Shown one piece after another: positions 8,805-16,805 of a stretch of 64,000 bases of DNA. This stretch comes from Paracidovorax wautersii. GTDB lineage: Bacteria > Pseudomonadota > Gammaproteobacteria > Burkholderiales > Burkholderiaceae_C. Position 1 is the stretch's first letter, and each line of letters starts with the position of its first letter. The notes beneath the pieces are model-generated. The model saw only the letters and a program-made list of their open reading frames with translations. It made no database searches and was not told the origin of the DNA. Made by a program: the position numbers and the translations under genes. The stretch covers positions 36,978 through 100,977 of the forward strand of contig NZ_FONX01000013.1 in the NCBI RefSeq assembly GCF_900113035.1. Reading direction: 5' to 3'.

Positions 8805-9116
8805 TCAGAAACTGACGGCCATCGCGGTCAGATCGACATGCACGATGGGCCGGGCCAGCGCAGCGCTGGCGGCGCGGGCGAAGGTGGTGAACCACTCCCG
8901 ATCGCCCAGCAGCATGGGGCCGGCGGCCTGGGCCACGACGAGCACCTTGTCGGCCAGCAGCACCTTGCCGCTGGCGCGCAGGGGCTCGCATTCCAGGCGG
9001 ATGAATTCGTCGTCCAGCCACCGGCGCGCGGCCTCGTGGGCCATGGGCTCGGCGCTCTTGAGGTCGCAGCGGAACTGCTGCCGGGGCGTCAGGGTGACCA
9101 GGACTTCGCTGTGCAT
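8805..9116 (-). CDS. Conserved hypothetical protein, 103 residues
   Basis: A small soluble protein with mixed alpha/beta character and no signal peptide, membrane segment or cysteine motif. Recognisable stretches are LTPRQQFRCDLKS and KVLLADKVLVVAQAAGP. It is tail-to-tail with mpl and upstream of aroG in the same direction (74 bases from its stop-side neighbour's end to its start). I do not recognise the family; regular codon use and clear third-position GC argue that it is real. Confidence 0.65.
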   Translation of the reverse strand: MHSEVLVTLTPRQQFRCDLKSAEPMAHEAARRWLDDEFIRLECEPLRASGKVLLADKVLVVAQAAGPMLLGDREWFTTFARAASAALARPIVHVDLTAMAVSF

Positions 9117-9190
9117 GGGTGGCTCTTTCAGGGGCGGGGAACGGAAAAGGGGCAGGTTACACCGCCCCTTCCCATCGGCAACCCGGGTTT

Positions 9191-10312
9191 TCAGCGAGCG
9201 CGCCGCGCCGCCACGGAGGCCGACAGCTCGGCCAGCGTTTCCAGGGAATCGTCCCAGCCCAGGCAGGCGTCGGTGATGCTCTTGCCGTATTCGAGTGCGC
9301 CGGGCTGGTCCTTGCCGGGCGTGAACTTCTGCGCGCCGCCGGTGAGGTGGCTCTCGATCATCACGCCGAAGACGCTGCGCGAGCCGCCCGCGATCTGCGC
9401 GCCGATGTCGCGCGCCACGTCGCGCTGCTTCTCGTGCTGCTTGCTGCTGTTGGCGTGGCTGCAGTCCACCATCAGCGTGGGCGGCAGGCCGGACTTCTCC
9501 AGGTCGGCGCAGGCGGCCTGCACGCTGGCGGCGTCGTAGTTGGGCGCCTTGCCGCCGCGCAGGATGACGTGGCAGTCCTGGTTGCCGCTGGTGTGGACGA
9601 TGGCGACCTGGCCGTTCTTGTGCACGGACAGGAAGTGGTGGCCCCGGCTGGCGGACTGGATGGCGTCGGTGGCGATGCGGATGTTGCCGTCGGTGCCGTT
9701 CTTGAAGCCGATGGGCGCCGACAGGCCCGAGGCCAGCTCGCGGTGGACCTGGCTCTCGGTGGTGCGCGCGCCGATGGCGCCCCAGCTGATGAGGTCGCCG
9801 ATGTACTGGGGCGAGATCACGTCGAGGAATTCGCTGCCGGCCGGCACGCCCAGGCGGTTGATGTCGATGAGCAGCTGGCGCGCGATGCGCAGGCCTTCGT
9901 CGATGCGGTAGCTCTCGTCGAGGTAGGGGTCGTTGATGAGGCCCTTCCAGCCCACGGTGGTGCGGGGCTTCTCGAAATAGACGCGCATCACGATCTCCAG
10001 CGTGTCCTTGTACTGCTCGCGCACGGCCTTCAGGCGGCGGGCGTAGTCCAGCGCGGCGGCCGGGTCATGGATGGAGCAGGGGCCGATCACCACCAGCAGG
10101 CGGTCGTCCTGGCCGGCCATGATGCGGTGGATGGTCTGGCGCGTGCCGCTGATGAGCGATTCCACCGCCGTCCCGTGGATCGGGAAGAAGCGGATCAGAT
10201 GGTCCGGAGGGGGCAACACGGTGATGTCCTTGATACGTTCGTCGTCGGTCTGGCTGGTTTTCTCGACGTCGCGGTACCAGGTATCGCTGGCGGTGTGGGC
10301 AGGAGCCGTCAT
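9191..10312 (-). CDS. aroG: DAHP synthase (class I, AroG type)
   Basis: A 373-residue 3-deoxy-7-phosphoheptulonate synthase, the first step of the shikimate pathway (phosphoenolpyruvate plus erythrose 4-phosphate). Family motifs are LLVVIGPCSIHDP, RTTVGWKGLINDP, GARTTESQVHRE and DCSHANSSKQ. It is of the short class I group that includes the E. coli AroF/AroG/AroH feedback-inhibited enzymes; which amino acid inhibits it cannot be read directly. The ATG at 10312 has the ribosome-binding sequence GAGGAAG. The frame stays open upstream to 10468, but those codons cross a terminator hairpin and a C/U tract and are leader, not protein. Expression appears controlled by the attenuator at 10393-10520. 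Confidence 0.95.
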   Translation of the reverse strand: MTAPAHTASDTWYRDVEKTSQTDDERIKDITVLPPPDHLIRFFPIHGTAVESLISGTRQTIHRIMAGQDDRLLVVIGPCSIHDPAAALDYARRLKAVREQYKDTLEIVMRVYFEKPRTTVGWKGLINDPYLDESYRIDEGLRIARQLLIDINRLGVPAGSEFLDVISPQYIGDLISWGAIGARTTESQVHRELASGLSAPIGFKNGTDGNIRIATDAIQSASRGHHFLSVHKNGQVAIVHTSGNQDCHVILRGGKAPNYDAASVQAACADLEKSGLPPTLMVDCSHANSSKQHEKQRDVARDIGAQIAGGSRSVFGVMIESHLTGGAQKFTPGKDQPGALEYGKSITDACLGWDDSLETLAELSASVAARRAR

Positions 10313-10352
10313 GGTTGCTTCCTCGTGGATCTGTGAAATGGAACGAAAGGGT

Positions 10353-10378
10353 GAAAGGAAAAAGGGAGAGGGAAAAAA
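10353..10378 (-). repeat. 26-bp homopyrimidine tract in the aroG leader
   Basis: Twenty-six uninterrupted purines on the plus strand, so C/U-only in the aroG mRNA between the attenuator terminator and the start codon. It may keep the ribosome-binding region unstructured. Confidence 0.75.
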
Positions 10379-10392
10379 CGGTCGCGGAAAAC

Positions 10393-10425
10393 AAAAAACC
10401 GCCGGGCTTTTCAGCTTCGGCGGTT
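10393..10425 (-). terminator. aroG attenuator terminator
   Basis: On the minus strand AACCGCCG (10425-10418) pairs with CGGCGGTT (10404-10397) around a 13-nt loop that can itself form a small GCT/AGC stem, followed by a run of six T (10398-10393). It lies between the leader peptide and aroG, about 80 bases before the aroG ATG, so it would stop transcription before the gene. The leader-peptide mRNA contains GGCGG, which can pair with the CCGCC of the left arm and could be part of an antiterminator. Confidence 0.85.
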
Positions 10426-10457
10426 GTCTGGGAGTGGAGCTCGGTCGGGGTGCGCGC

Positions 10458-10520
10458 TTACCTCTCATCCGCCTGGGATAAGAACCAAAACCAAAAGTAA
10501 AACGCGCTTCGGACTTGCAT
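10458..10520 (-). CDS. Aromatic leader peptide of aroG attenuator
   Basis: A 20-codon frame, MQVRSAFYFWFWFLSQADER, with stop TAA. Residues 7-13 are seven aromatic residues in a row (Phe, Tyr, Phe, Trp, Phe, Trp, Phe). It ends about 33 bases before the terminator hairpin upstream of aroG. Ribosome stalling when charged tRNAs for Phe, Tyr or Trp are scarce would change folding of the following RNA and let transcription reach aroG, as in the phe and trp attenuators of enteric bacteria. No good Shine-Dalgarno sequence is seen before the ATG; an in-frame TTG lies 9 bases upstream and TACATT further up could be a -10 box, so the true start is not settled. The codons are AT-rich against the background, as expected for a sensor. 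Confidence 0.88.
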   Translation of the reverse strand: MQVRSAFYFWFWFLSQADER

Positions 10521-10823
10521 GCGGATCAATGTAACACGTCTTTTCCCGCCGCACGCCGCACCGTTGCCGGCGAGCGACAGGCACGCATTCCGCAGGCACA
10601 GCCCCTGCGCCGGGCAGCCGCGGCACCCGGGCGCCCTTGTCCTACGGTTACTTGCTGCATCGGCAGACGCGCCCGGTTACATGATGTTCTTAGGCTACGA
10701 AGGCATCCGGCCATCGCGCCCGCGGCGGTCCGGACCGCCCGGACCCGTGTCCGGTCAATCGCGGGAGTGCAGCCCTTGCGGCGAGCCCCGAGCACCGATC
10801 CACCCAGAGAGAGAGAGCCGACC
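10521..10823. other. Divergent intergenic region aroG leader / membrane gene
   Basis: About 300 bases with no convincing gene. It must hold the aroG-leader promoter (minus strand) and the promoter of the membrane protein (plus strand). TACATT on the minus strand (10528-10533 region) is the only -10-like element I see; no clear -35 box matches it. Just before 10824 there is a GA repeat (GAGAGAGAGAG) serving as ribosome-binding site. Confidence 0.5.
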
Positions 10824-11831
10824 ATGTCCATCCACACCACCGCCACTGCCTATGAAGAGCGCTCCTGGCTGCCACCCGTTTCCTGGGGTGCCGTCTTCGC
10901 GGGCCTCGTCCTTTCGCTGATCGTCTATCTGGTGCTCTCCGTGCTGGGCACGGCCATCGGCGCGTCGGCCATCGACCCGCTGGGCGACCGCAATCCGTTC
11001 AGCGGCTTCGGCGTGGGTGCCAGCATCTGGGCCGGCGTGACCACGCTGGTGGCGATCGCCGTCGGCGGCTTCACGGCCGGCTACCTGGCGCGCCGCTCGG
11101 GCGGGCTGCACGGCCTGCTGGCCTGGGGCCTGACCACGCTGTTCACGGTCTATCTGCTGCTGAGCGCCACGGGCAGCGCGCTGAACGCCGCCGGCGGCGC
11201 GGCCAAGGCCGGCCTGAGCGCCGCGGGCGCGGTGGCGGGTGCGGGCGTTTCCGCCGCCGCTCCGGCCGTGGGCGACGCGGTGCAGCGCCAGCTGGACCAG
11301 AACGGCATCTCGCTGGACATGAACAGCCTGCAGTCGGAACTCGAAAAGCTGCTGCGCCAGACCGGCAAGCCCGAACTGCAGCCCGAGAACATCAAGAACG
11401 AAGCCCAGGCCGCCGCCAATGACGGCCAGGCCCGCGCCGAAAGCGCCGCCCAGACGCCGCAGACCGCCGATGCCGACGCCAAAGGCTGGCTGGCCAATGT
11501 GATCCAGCGCGGCGAGCGCGTGCTGAACGCGGCCGACAAGGAAGCCCTGGTCAACATCATCGTGGCCCGCACCGGCAAGAGCCGCGCCGAGGCCGAGCAG
11601 ATCGCCAACAACTACGAGCAGACCTACAACCAGGCCCGCGCCAAGCTGGAACAAGCCAAGCAGCAGGCCGAGCAGAAGGCCCGCGAAGCCGGTGCCGAAG
11701 CCGCCAAGAACGTGGCGCGCGGCTCCTGGGGCACCCTGGTGGTGCTGCTGATCGGCGCGGGCGTGGCCGCTGGCGCCGGCATCCTGGGTTTCCGCCGCCA
11801 GCGTCCGGCCGGCGTGGTCGTCACGCACTGA
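10824..11831 (+). CDS. Multi-spanning membrane protein with coiled-coil segment
   Basis: A 335-residue protein, family often labelled PhnA-like, function unknown to me. Three membrane segments lie near the N-terminus (about 21-44, 66-88 and 97-116), then an Ala/Gly-rich stretch, a long Gln/Glu/Ala/Lys-rich helix likely to be coiled coil (about 225-295), and a C-terminal membrane segment at about 302-323 ending in a basic tail. The ATG at 10824 has a GAGAG ribosome-binding site; the longer open frame upstream is non-coding in composition. It is a single gene closed by a bidirectional terminator. Confidence 0.75.
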   Translation: MSIHTTATAYEERSWLPPVSWGAVFAGLVLSLIVYLVLSVLGTAIGASAIDPLGDRNPFSGFGVGASIWAGVTTLVAIAVGGFTAGYLARRSGGLHGLLAWGLTTLFTVYLLLSATGSALNAAGGAAKAGLSAAGAVAGAGVSAAAPAVGDAVQRQLDQNGISLDMNSLQSELEKLLRQTGKPELQPENIKNEAQAAANDGQARAESAAQTPQTADADAKGWLANVIQRGERVLNAADKEALVNIIVARTGKSRAEAEQIANNYEQTYNQARAKLEQAKQQAEQKAREAGAEAAKNVARGSWGTLVVLLIGAGVAAGAGILGFRRQRPAGVVVTH

Positions 11832-11893
11832 GCGCTGGGGCCGGCAAGGCCTGAAGCGGCGCGCTGCCGCTTCGGCCCCGCACCCCTGACAAC

Positions 11894-11931
11894 AAAAAAG
11901 CCCCGGCGGGTGCACCCGCCGGGGCTTTTTT
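11894..11931. terminator. Bidirectional intrinsic terminator
   Basis: A perfect 38-bp palindrome: A6 and T6 tracts flank a GC-rich stem centred on TGCA at 11911-11914. It serves both the upstream plus-strand membrane gene and the convergent minus-strand tldD. Confidence 0.95.
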
Positions 11932-11963
11932 TCTTTGGGGCTCAGCCCGTCAGCCGCAGCGGA

Positions 11964-13424
11964 TCAGGCCGTGCCGCCCACGGTCAGCCCGTCGATGCGC
12001 AGCGTGGGCTGGCCCACGCCCACGGGCACGCTCTGGCCTTCCTTGCCGCAGGTGCCCACGCCGCTGTCGAGCGCCATGTCGTTGCCGATCAGGGTGACCT
12101 TCTTGAGCGATTCGGGGCCGCTGCCGACGATGGTCGCGCCCTTGACCGGGTACTGGATCTTGCCGTCCTCCACCCAGAAGGCCTGGCTGGCCGAGAACAC
12201 GAACTTGCCGCTGGTGATGTCCACCTGCCCGCCGCCGAAGTTGGTGGCGTAGAGGCCGCGCTTCATGCTGGCCACGATCTCGGCCGGGTCCTTGTCGCCG
12301 CCCAGCATGTAGGTGTTGGTCATGCGCGGCATGGGGATGTGCGCATAGCTCTCGCGCCGGCCGTTGCCGGTGGGCGCCACGCCCATCAGGCGGGCGTTGA
12401 GCGAATCCTGGATGTAGCCCTTGAGGATACCGTCCTCGATCAGCACGTTGCGCTGGCTGGCCTGGCCCTCGTCGTCCACGTTGAGCGAGCCGCGCCGGTC
12501 GGCGATGGTGCCGTCGTCGAGCACCGTCACGCCCTTGGCCGCCACGCGCTGGCCGATGCGGCCGCTGAAGGCGCTGGCGCCCTTGCGGTTGAAGTCGCCC
12601 TCCAGGCCGTGGCCGATGGCTTCGTGCAGCAGGATGCCGGGCCAGCCCGGGCCGAGCACTACGGTCATCTCGCCGGCCGGCGCGGGGCGCGATTCGAGGT
12701 TGACCAGCGCGGCATCGACCGCCTCGTCCACATAGCGGGTGATCTGCGCGTCGTCGAAATACGCGAGGCCGAAGCGCCCGCCGCCGCCGGAGGAGCCCAC
12801 CTCGCGCCGGCCGTTCTGCTCGGCGATGACGGTGATCGACAGGCGCACCAGCGGGCGCACGTCGGCCGCCAGCGTGCCGTCGGCACGGGCCACCAGCACC
12901 ACGTCGTATTCGCTGGCCAGGCCCGCCATGACCTGCGCCACGCGCGGGTCCTTGGCGCGGGCCTGCCGCTCGGCCTTTTCCAGCAGCGCCACCTTGGCCG
13001 TGCTGTCCATCGAGGCGATGGGGTCGATGCCCGGATAGAGCGAACGGCTGCTTGCTATCTTCTTGGGAGCAACCTTCACGCGCCCCGCCTGGGCTGCCGA
13101 GGCAATCGAGCGCACGGTGCGGGCCGCGTCCAGCAGCGATGCCTGGGAGATGTCGTCGGAGTAGGCGAAGGCCGTCTTCTCGCCGCTCACCGCGCGCACG
13201 CCCACGCCCTGGTCGATGCTGAACGAGCCCGTCTTCACGATGCCCTCCTCCAGGCTCCAGCCCTCGCTGCGCGTGTACTGGAAGTACAGGTCGGCGTCGT
13301 CCACGCGGTGGGCGCGGATCTCGGCCAGCGCGCGCGCCAGATGGGTTTCGTCCAGGCCGAAGGGCTCCAGCAGCAGCTGGCGGGCGATGGACAGGCATTC
13401 GATGGTGGGTTCGCGGGAGATCAT
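11964..13424 (-). CDS. tldD: Metalloprotease TldD
   Basis: A 486-residue TldD of the TldD/PmbA (U62) family, which together with TldE degrades unfolded peptides and processes modified peptides such as microcins. The zinc site HEAIGH is at residues 267-272 followed by GLEGDFNRKG. The N-terminal RSEGWSLEEGIVKTG and C-terminal PVGVGQPTLRIDGLTVGG segments match the family; the length is usual. The pmbA/tldE partner is not in this window. One copy of the 17-bp motif (13054-13070) lies within the gene and codes for residues around APKKIA. Confidence 0.95.
   Translation of the reverse strand: MISREPTIECLSIARQLLLEPFGLDETHLARALAEIRAHRVDDADLYFQYTRSEGWSLEEGIVKTGSFSIDQGVGVRAVSGEKTAFAYSDDISQASLLDAARTVRSIASAAQAGRVKVAPKKIASSRSLYPGIDPIASMDSTAKVALLEKAERQARAKDPRVAQVMAGLASEYDVVLVARADGTLAADVRPLVRLSITVIAEQNGRREVGSSGGGGRFGLAYFDDAQITRYVDEAVDAALVNLESRPAPAGEMTVVLGPGWPGILLHEAIGHGLEGDFNRKGASAFSGRIGQRVAAKGVTVLDDGTIADRRGSLNVDDEGQASQRNVLIEDGILKGYIQDSLNARLMGVAPTGNGRRESYAHIPMPRMTNTYMLGGDKDPAEIVASMKRGLYATNFGGGQVDITSGKFVFSASQAFWVEDGKIQYPVKGATIVGSGPESLKKVTLIGNDMALDSGVGTCGKEGQSVPVGVGQPTLRIDGLTVGGTA
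13054..13070 (+). repeat. 17-bp motif inside tldD, copy c
   Basis: GCTAT-CTTCTTG-GGAGC on the plus strand. In tldD it is read as GCT CCC AAG AAG ATA GC, using the rare Ile codon ATA. Confidence 0.6.
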
Positions 13425-13526
13425 GGGCGGATTCTAGAAGCCCGGGCCCGCCCCCTCGGGCCGGACACGCAGCACCCAGGCTGCCAGCACGGCCATCGCC
13501 CGCGCGCTCCGTGCGATATTCACGCC

Positions 13527-14909
13527 ATGTCCCAGACGCCAGCCCCCAGCCCCTCCCCCACCCTGCGCGCCCAGGCCGCGGCCCTGGCCAGCGGCGCCAC
13601 CACCAGCGAACGGCTGGTGCAGGCCGCGCTCGAACGCATCGCCGCGCACCAGGCCGCCGGCGGCCACGCCTACGTGGGCACCGTGGATGCCGCGGCCGCC
13701 CTGCAGGCCGCCCGCACGGCGGATGCGGAGCGCGCCGCCGGCCGCGTGCCCTCGCTGCTCGCCGGCCTGCCGGTTTCCATCAAGGATTTGTTCGACGTGC
13801 AGGGCCAGGTCACCCAGGCCGGATCGGCCGGCCCGGTGCCGGGCACGCAGCCGGCGGCGGCCGACGCCCCCGCCGTGGCCCGGCTGCGGGCGGCGGGCGC
13901 GGTGCTGGTGGGGCGCACCAACATGAGCGAATTCGCCTTCTCGGGCCTGGGGCTGAACCCGCACCACGGCACGCCGGCCCATCCGCACGATGCGGCGCGC
14001 ATCACGGGCGGCTCGTCCTCCGGCGCGGCGGTGAGCGTGGCGCTGAGCATGGCCGACGTGGCGCTGGGCACCGACACGGGCGGCTCCATCCGCATCCCTT
14101 CGGCCTTCTGCGGGCTGACCGGCTTCAAGCCCACGGCGCGGCGCGTGCCGCTGGCGGGCGCCTACCCGCTCTCGCGCAGCCTGGATTCCGCCGGGCCGCT
14201 GGCGCGCAGCGTGGACTGCTGCGCCATCGTCGATGCGGTGCTGAGCGGCGAGCCGCTGCAGGCCGCAGAGGCCACCCCGCCGCTGGCCGGCCTGCGCCTG
14301 GGCGTGACGCACGATCTGGTGCTGGACGGACTCGATGCCGAGGTGGCCGCCGCGTTCGAGGCGGCGCTGGCGCGGCTGTCCGCCGCCGGCGCCGAGATCG
14401 TGGACTTCGGCTTCGCCGAGTTGCGGGAGCTACCCGCCATCAATGCCGCCGGCGGGCTGGTGACGGCCGAGGCCTGGCAGCTGCACCGCGCCCGGCTGGA
14501 AGACCCGGCGCAGGCCGCCCGCTACGACCCGCGCGTGGCGCAGCGCACGCGGCGCGGCGCGGCGATCTCGGCCGCCGACTACATCGACCTGCTGGACGCT
14601 CGCGCCCGGCTGCAGGCCGCCGCACGCGAGCGCCTGCACGGCCTGGATGCCTGGCTGATGCCCACCGTGCCCCTGCTCGCGCCCCGGCTGGCCGATGTGG
14701 CAGCGGACGACGAGCGCTTCTTCGCCGCCAACGCCCGCGCCCTGCGCAACCCGTCGGCCATCAACTTTCTGGATGGCTGCGCGCTCAGCCTGCCCTGCGG
14801 CGCGCCTGGCGCGCTGCCCGTGGGCCTGTCGATCGCCGGCCTGAGCGGCAGCGATGCGCGGGTGCTGCAGGTGGGCCGCGCCGTGGAAGCCGGCCTGCAC
14901 GCCGGCTGA
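13527..14909 (+). CDS. Amidase signature family hydrolase
   Basis: A 460-residue amidase-signature enzyme with the complete Ser-cisSer-Lys triad: K86 in SIKDLFD, cis-serine S163 in GGSSSGA and nucleophile S187 in GTDTGGS, followed by IRIPSAFCGLTGFKP. Such enzymes hydrolyse amides of varied substrates (aryl or alkyl amides, carbamates); GatA shares the fold but no gatB or gatC lies nearby and the C-terminus is not GatA-like. The start ATG at 13527 follows a tldD promoter-proximal gap; the frame upstream is open but antisense to tldD. The gene appears monocistronic and is convergent with rodA. Confidence 0.88.
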   Translation: MSQTPAPSPSPTLRAQAAALASGATTSERLVQAALERIAAHQAAGGHAYVGTVDAAAALQAARTADAERAAGRVPSLLAGLPVSIKDLFDVQGQVTQAGSAGPVPGTQPAAADAPAVARLRAAGAVLVGRTNMSEFAFSGLGLNPHHGTPAHPHDAARITGGSSSGAAVSVALSMADVALGTDTGGSIRIPSAFCGLTGFKPTARRVPLAGAYPLSRSLDSAGPLARSVDCCAIVDAVLSGEPLQAAEATPPLAGLRLGVTHDLVLDGLDAEVAAAFEAALARLSAAGAEIVDFGFAELRELPAINAAGGLVTAEAWQLHRARLEDPAQAARYDPRVAQRTRRGAAISAADYIDLLDARARLQAAARERLHGLDAWLMPTVPLLAPRLADVAADDERFFAANARALRNPSAINFLDGCALSLPCGAPGALPVGLSIAGLSGSDARVLQVGRAVEAGLHAG

Positions 14910-14936
14910 CGCCGGGGCGGCCGGGCCCCTGCCCGG

Positions 14937-16106
14937 CTACTGCACGATGCGCTGGGCCAGCGGCTGGTTCTGCGCCCGCGCGATGGACATCAGCACGCCC
15001 AGGGCCAGCCCCAGCGTGACCATGGCCGTGCCGCCATAGCTCACGAAGGGCAGCGGCACGCCCACCACGGGCAGGATGCCGCTGACCATGCCCATGTTCA
15101 CGAAGGCGTAGGTGAAGAAGATCATCGACACCGCCCCCGCCATCAGCCGGCCGAAGAGCGTGGTCGCTCCCATGGCGATGGACAGGCCCCGCCAGACCAG
15201 CAGCAGGAAGCAGACCACGAGGAACAGGTTGCCGACCAGGCCGAACTCTTCGGAATAGGCGGCGAAGATGAAGTCGGTGGTGCGTTCGGGGATGAATTCC
15301 AGGTGGGTCTGCGTGCCCGCCATGAAGCCCTTGCCCCAGAAGCCGCCCGAGCCGATGGCGATCATGCCCTGGATGATGTGGAAGCCCTTGCCCAGCGGAT
15401 CGCGCGTGGGGTCCAGCAGGGTGCAGATGCGCTGCTGCTGGTAGTCGTGCAGCACCGGCCAGCGCACGCCGTCGGCGCAGAGCTGGGGCTCGAACCACAC
15501 GATCAGGCCGATGCCGATGGCGCCCAGCAGCACCGGCGGCAGCACCAGCTTCCAGGGCAGGCCGGCGAAGAAGATCACCGACAGGCCCGCGGCCAGCACC
15601 AGCAGCGAGGTGCCCAGGTCGGGCTGCTTCATGATGAGGCCCACGGGCACGGCCAGCAGCAGGCCGGCGGCCAGGAAGTCGAGCGGCCGCAGCTGGCCCT
15701 CGCGCTTCTGGAACCACCAGGCCAGCGTGAGCGGCATGGCGATCTTCAGGATCTCGCTGGGCTGGATCACCACGCCCACGTTGATCCAGCGCTGCGCGCC
15801 CTTCTTGGTGATGCCGAAGAGCGCCACGGCCACCAGCAGGGCCACGCCCACGGTGTAGAGCGGCACGGCCAGCGTCATCAGCCGCTGCGGCGGGATCTGC
15901 GCGACCAGGAACAGGATGCCGGTGGCCAGCAGCATGTTGCGGCCATGGTCGTAGAAGCGCGTGCCGTGGTCGTAGCCCGACGAGTACATGGCGACCAGCC
16001 CCGCCGAGGCGAGCAGCATCAGGAGGCCGATGAGAATCCAGTCGAATCCGCGAAAGAGGGGCAGCACGCGCTGCAGGAGGGAAGGTTTGTCGAAGACGGC
16101 GGACAT
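14937..16106 (-). CDS. rodA: Rod-shape peptidoglycan polymerase RodA
   Basis: A 389-residue SEDS-family glycosyltransferase that polymerises lipid II in the elongation complex with PBP2 and MreBCD. It starts after FDWILIGLLMLL and shows about ten membrane segments. Family motifs are KKGAQRWINVG, QPSEILKIAMPL, KQPDLGTSLL (with the functional Asp), and the C-terminal GILPVVGVPLPFVSYGGTAM. It is shorter than and distinct from FtsW encoded at 44465-45751. The mrd neighbours (mrdA, mreBCD) are not in the window on this side; it is convergent with the amidase and divergent from the YqiA-like esterase. Confidence 0.95.
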   Translation of the reverse strand: MSAVFDKPSLLQRVLPLFRGFDWILIGLLMLLASAGLVAMYSSGYDHGTRFYDHGRNMLLATGILFLVAQIPPQRLMTLAVPLYTVGVALLVAVALFGITKKGAQRWINVGVVIQPSEILKIAMPLTLAWWFQKREGQLRPLDFLAAGLLLAVPVGLIMKQPDLGTSLLVLAAGLSVIFFAGLPWKLVLPPVLLGAIGIGLIVWFEPQLCADGVRWPVLHDYQQQRICTLLDPTRDPLGKGFHIIQGMIAIGSGGFWGKGFMAGTQTHLEFIPERTTDFIFAAYSEEFGLVGNLFLVVCFLLLVWRGLSIAMGATTLFGRLMAGAVSMIFFTYAFVNMGMVSGILPVVGVPLPFVSYGGTAMVTLGLALGVLMSIARAQNQPLAQRIVQ

Positions 16107-16195
16107 GGGGCGCGATTATCGGGCGCAGCGAACAGGCCCACCGCCCGGCGCACAATCCCGCGCACGCACCCCGCCACTCCCTGCCCGCCGCCGCC

Positions 16196-16786
16196 ATGCC
16201 CCGCACCGCCCTCACCCATCTGCTCTACCTGCACGGTTTCCGCTCCTCGCCCCAGTCGGCCAAGGCCCGGCTGATGGCCGAGCACATCGGGCGCAGCGCA
16301 CCCGGCGTGCACTTCTGGTGCCCGCAGCTGCCGCCCTCGCCGCGCGAGGCCATGGCGCTGGTGGCTGACGGCGTGGCCGGCTGGCCGCGCGCGGGGATGG
16401 CGGTGGTGGGCTCGTCGCTGGGCGGCTTCTATGCCAGCTGGGTGGCCGAGCGGTGCGGCTGCCCCAGCGTGCTGCTGAACCCGGCCGTGAACCCGGCGCG
16501 CGACCTGGAGCGCTACATCGGCGAGCAGACCGCCTGGCACGACCCGGCCGAATCGTTCTACTTCCGCCCCGAATACATCGCCGAGCTGCGCGCGCTGGAC
16601 GTGAGCGCCCGCCCACCGGCCGCGCCCCAGCTGGCCATCATCGCCAAGGGCGACGAGGTGCTGGACTGGCGCGAGATGGCGGCCCGCTACCCGCAGGCCG
16701 AACTGCGCCTGCTGGAAGGCGGCGACCACGCCCTGAGCGACTTCGCGTTCCACCTGCCCGAGGTGGACCGCTTTCTGGGCCTTTGA
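16196..16786 (+). CDS. YqiA/YcfP-family alpha/beta-fold esterase
   Basis: A 196-residue small alpha/beta hydrolase. It begins with LLYLHGFRSSPQSAKA, the hallmark of the YqiA group, and has the nucleophile elbow GSSLGG at residues 72-77 (Ser74), an acid in AKGDEVLDW and a histidine in GGDHALSDF. Family members hydrolyse short acyl or thioester substrates; the physiological substrate is unknown. It is a short gene between rodA (divergent) and tctA (convergent). Confidence 0.88.
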   Translation: MPRTALTHLLYLHGFRSSPQSAKARLMAEHIGRSAPGVHFWCPQLPPSPREAMALVADGVAGWPRAGMAVVGSSLGGFYASWVAERCGCPSVLLNPAVNPARDLERYIGEQTAWHDPAESFYFRPEYIAELRALDVSARPPAAPQLAIIAKGDEVLDWREMAARYPQAELRLLEGGDHALSDFAFHLPEVDRFLGL

Positions 16787-16805
16787 ACCTGAACCGCGCG
16801 GCGGA

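Noticed and set aside
10313-10468. N-terminal extension of aroG by 52 codons
   Set aside because: The codons run through the attenuator hairpin and a pyrimidine tract; the ATG at 10312 has a good ribosome-binding site and matches the family start.
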